Assembly (NCBI GenBank): GCA_017880715.1
Contig: JADGRT010000160.1
Span: forward strand, 1-6,916
Length of the DNA: 6,916 nt
DNA from: Verrucomicrobiia bacterium
Lineage (GTDB): Bacteria; Verrucomicrobiota; Verrucomicrobiia; Limisphaerales; UBA1319
Reading direction: 5' to 3'
Numbering within the stretch: position 1 is the first letter of the stretch; each line of letters starts with the position of its first letter. Shown piece by piece: positions 6,237 through 6,916 of this stretch. The notes under the pieces are model-generated. The model had not been told where the DNA came from. It made no database searches and worked only from the letters and a program-made list of their open reading frames with translations. Position numbers and translations under genes: made by a program.

Positions 6237-6280
6237 AACGAGTCGTATGGCCAATGGCTTCCCAACTGCGGCAGGGAGAC

Positions 6281-6916
6281 ATGTCCTCTCCTAAAGAATC
6301 TCTTGCCTTGCGGCTGTTGCGCCGGCTGGCGGATGGGGTCTATCGCTATCCGCGATTATTCTTCTACCCGCAGGCCGTTCTGATGGTGTTGAGCCTCTGG
6401 TACACCTTCCATCACCTGGAGTTCAACACGAGCCGCAACGATCTGGTGGGGCGCGATAAAAAATACCACCAGATCTTCCTCAACTACCGCCAGGAGTTCC
6501 CCGGCCAGGATGACTTGGTGGTCGTGGTCGAAAGCGAGAACACCGAAAAAAACCGTCAGTTCGTCGAACGGCTGGGTGCCCGGTTGGAAGCGGAAACCAA
6601 CCTGTTCACCGACGTTTTCTACAAGGGCGACCTGAAAATGATGGGACCCAAGGCGCTGCTGTTTCTGGATGAAAAAACGCTGGACGAGCTGCAGAAGACA
6701 CTGAAGGAATATCGACCGTTCATCAAGCAATTCACGGCCGCCACCAACTTGAATTCGCTGTTCCAATTGGTGAACCGCCAGTTCCGTACCGCCAAACCGG
6801 AACAGAACGCCGAGAACGAATCGATGGTCCGCGCCCTGCCGGCCCTGGAACGGATCGTCAACCAGGCCGAAGCCAGTCTCCGCCGCCCCGGAACCCCGCC
6901 CTCCCCCGGCCTCAAT
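6281..6916 (+). CDS. RND/MMPL-family transporter, N-terminal part
   Basis: The frame is open from ATG 6281 to the right edge (212 residues), so most of the protein lies outside. Residues 1-25 are basic and cytosolic, about 26-44 form the first transmembrane helix (FFYPQAVLMVLSLWYTF), and the rest is a hydrophilic, helix-rich region that should be the first periplasmic porter loop. Family-like segments are FNTSRNDLVGRDKKYHQIF (48-66) and DDLVVVVES (77-85), as seen in MMPL proteins and the hopanoid-associated HpnN-like RND exporters. Such proteins move lipids or other hydrophobic molecules through the envelope using the proton gradient. An in-frame ATG at 6254 would add 9 residues. ATG 6281 is preferred because AGGGAG (6273-6278) lies just ahead, although only 2 nt separate it from the ATG. 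The 44-bp gap suggests co-transcription with yebC. The substrate is unknown; the catalytic transmembrane residues are not in view. Confidence 0.82.
   Translation, partial: MSSPKESLALRLLRRLADGVYRYPRLFFYPQAVLMVLSLWYTFHHLEFNTSRNDLVGRDKKYHQIFLNYRQEFPGQDDLVVVVESENTEKNRQFVERLGARLEAETNLFTDVFYKGDLKMMGPKALLFLDEKTLDELQKTLKEYRPFIKQFTAATNLNSLFQLVNRQFRTAKPEQNAENESMVRALPALERIVNQAEASLRRPGTPPSPGLN

Noticed and set aside
5514..6254. 246-codon minus-strand frame covering yebC
   Set aside because: Exact antisense shadow of yebC with low-complexity Gly/Phe/Val content; the plus strand carries the full YebC signature.
1..6916. CRISPR arrays, tRNA/rRNA genes, insertion sequences, phage or defence genes
   Set aside because: Looked for repeated spaced units, cloverleaf-like segments, transposase or nuclease motifs in all open frames; none seen. 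The genes are ordinary envelope, cofactor and translation functions.

Overview
The window looks like a chromosomal stretch from a Gram-negative, outer-membrane-bearing bacterium, most likely a member of the Verrucomicrobiota (Pedosphaera/Limisphaerales-like). The reasons are the lipid A and LPS-core genes, the sequence flavour of the LpxK N-terminal extension, the secreted lectin-fold protein of a type common in that phylum, the GC-rich coding DNA and the near absence of Shine-Dalgarno motifs. The assignment is an inference from family resemblance and no search was possible.

Layout: a leftward gene (1-579, cut by the window edge) encodes the N-terminus of an exported protein with a concanavalin A/L-type-lectin-like domain. 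A 211-bp divergent spacer separates it from six rightward genes. The first three form a tight unit: lpxK (lipid A 4'-kinase, 791-1960), waaF-like heptosyltransferase II (1964-3139, 3 bp after lpxK) and a rhomboid-family intramembrane serine protease with a cytosolic N-terminal domain (about 3175-4092). A 275-bp intergenic region follows. It holds a perfect 44-bp palindrome (4221-4264), probably a bidirectional terminator, then an 18-bp inverted repeat (4306-4323) and a possible promoter in front of nadA (quinolinate synthase, 4368-5375). After a 135-bp gap come a YebC/TACO1-family translation factor (5511-6236) and, 44 bp further on, the start of an RND/MMPL-type membrane transporter (6281 to the window end).

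Functionally, lpxK and waaF act in consecutive parts of LPS assembly on the inner face of the cytoplasmic membrane, lipid A phosphorylation and inner-core heptose addition. The rhomboid protease is probably co-transcribed with them but its substrate is unknown. nadA supplies quinolinate for de novo NAD synthesis. YebC-family proteins help ribosomes through difficult (notably proline-rich) sequences. The RND/MMPL protein is probably an envelope lipid or hydrophobic-molecule exporter.

This is mainly a housekeeping region. I found no CRISPR array, tRNA or rRNA, transposase, phage gene, toxin-antitoxin or defence module, and no convincing undescribed system. The items most worth a second look are the palindromes between genes and the lack of Shine-Dalgarno signals at nearly every start.
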